Positions 8,088-8,194 of a DNA stretch of 8,194 nucleotides are shown piece after piece. Location of the stretch: contig JBGUJZ010000002.1 of assembly GCA_045114175.1 (NCBI GenBank), positions 1 to 8,194 of the forward strand, in the 5' to 3' direction. Numbering within the stretch: the first letter of the stretch is position 1; every line of letters begins with the position of its first letter. The stretch comes from Cacconaster sp045114175. Lineage in GTDB: Bacteria > Bacteroidota > Bacteroidia > Bacteroidales > UBA932. Made by a program: the position numbers and the translations under genes. The notes beneath the pieces are model-generated. The model was given only the letters and a program-made list of their open reading frames with translations, did no database searches and was not told the origin of the DNA.

Positions 8088-8194
8088 TCCAACATAAAGA
8101 TTGAAAACGATTTGATGCATGAAACGGCTGTTTTTTGGGACAATTATTCTAATCTTTGTGCTATCATATGTATCAGCGAGCAGGATGCGGATGG

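Noticed and set aside
7727..8143. 138-codon minus-strand frame at the hsdM start
   Set aside because: It overlaps hsdM in another frame; the HsdM frame has clear family motifs and a ribosome site.
8155..8194. Possible rightward gene start at the right edge (ATG 8168 after a TGC-TATCAT box)
   Set aside because: Only nine codons are visible, with no ribosome site and no good -35.

Overview
The window looks like part of a chromosome of a gut-type Firmicute in class Clostridia (Lachnospiraceae/Oscillospiraceae-like). The reasons are strong AGGAGG ribosome-binding sites before nearly every gene, GTG and TTG starts, a sigma-like/SHOCT/tandem large serine recombinase cassette of the type seen in mobile elements of these bacteria, and a clostridial arsR-acr3-permease-thioredoxin operon. 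This placement comes from gene content and style only; no search was run.

Layout. Positions 1-307 are a divergent control region. A good sigma-A-type promoter points left toward one or two very small, unrecognised frames that run off the window, and an RBS-sequestering hairpin precedes the rightward genes. Positions 308-4328 are a tightly packed, GC-rich rightward cassette: a helix-turn-helix protein with two zinc knuckles (138 aa), a SHOCT-like small protein (68 aa), and two paralogous large serine recombinases (609 and 527 aa) whose frames overlap by 43 bases. A long hairpin (4342-4387) separates this cassette from a convergent, lower-GC arsenic-resistance operon read leftward: arsR (7222-6902), acr3 (6807-5770), an ArsP/COG0701-type permease (5767-4769) and a cysteine-rich thioredoxin-like protein (4754-4404). 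A textbook promoter (TTGACA-17-TACAAT) lies directly upstream of arsR. Positions 7277-7413 hold no gene but carry small hairpins and repeats. From 7416 to 8012, on the minus strand, is the first 199 codons of a type I restriction-modification methyltransferase gene, hsdM. It is cut exactly at the Asp codon that opens the SAM-binding motif and finishes in a short foreign tail.

Interpretation. The simplest reading is an integrative element whose right-hand end lies at about 7414/7415, inserted into hsdM. The break falls on a GA dinucleotide, the crossover dinucleotide known for TnpX/TndX-type large serine recombinases, and the element itself carries two such recombinases. The ars operon would be cargo next to that end, and the rest of the element would lie left of the window. 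If the recombinases excise the element precisely, hsdM would be restored, so the insertion may act as a reversible switch of a restriction-modification system. That last step is inference. The GC contrast between the recombinase cassette and the ars operon shows that the element is itself a mosaic.
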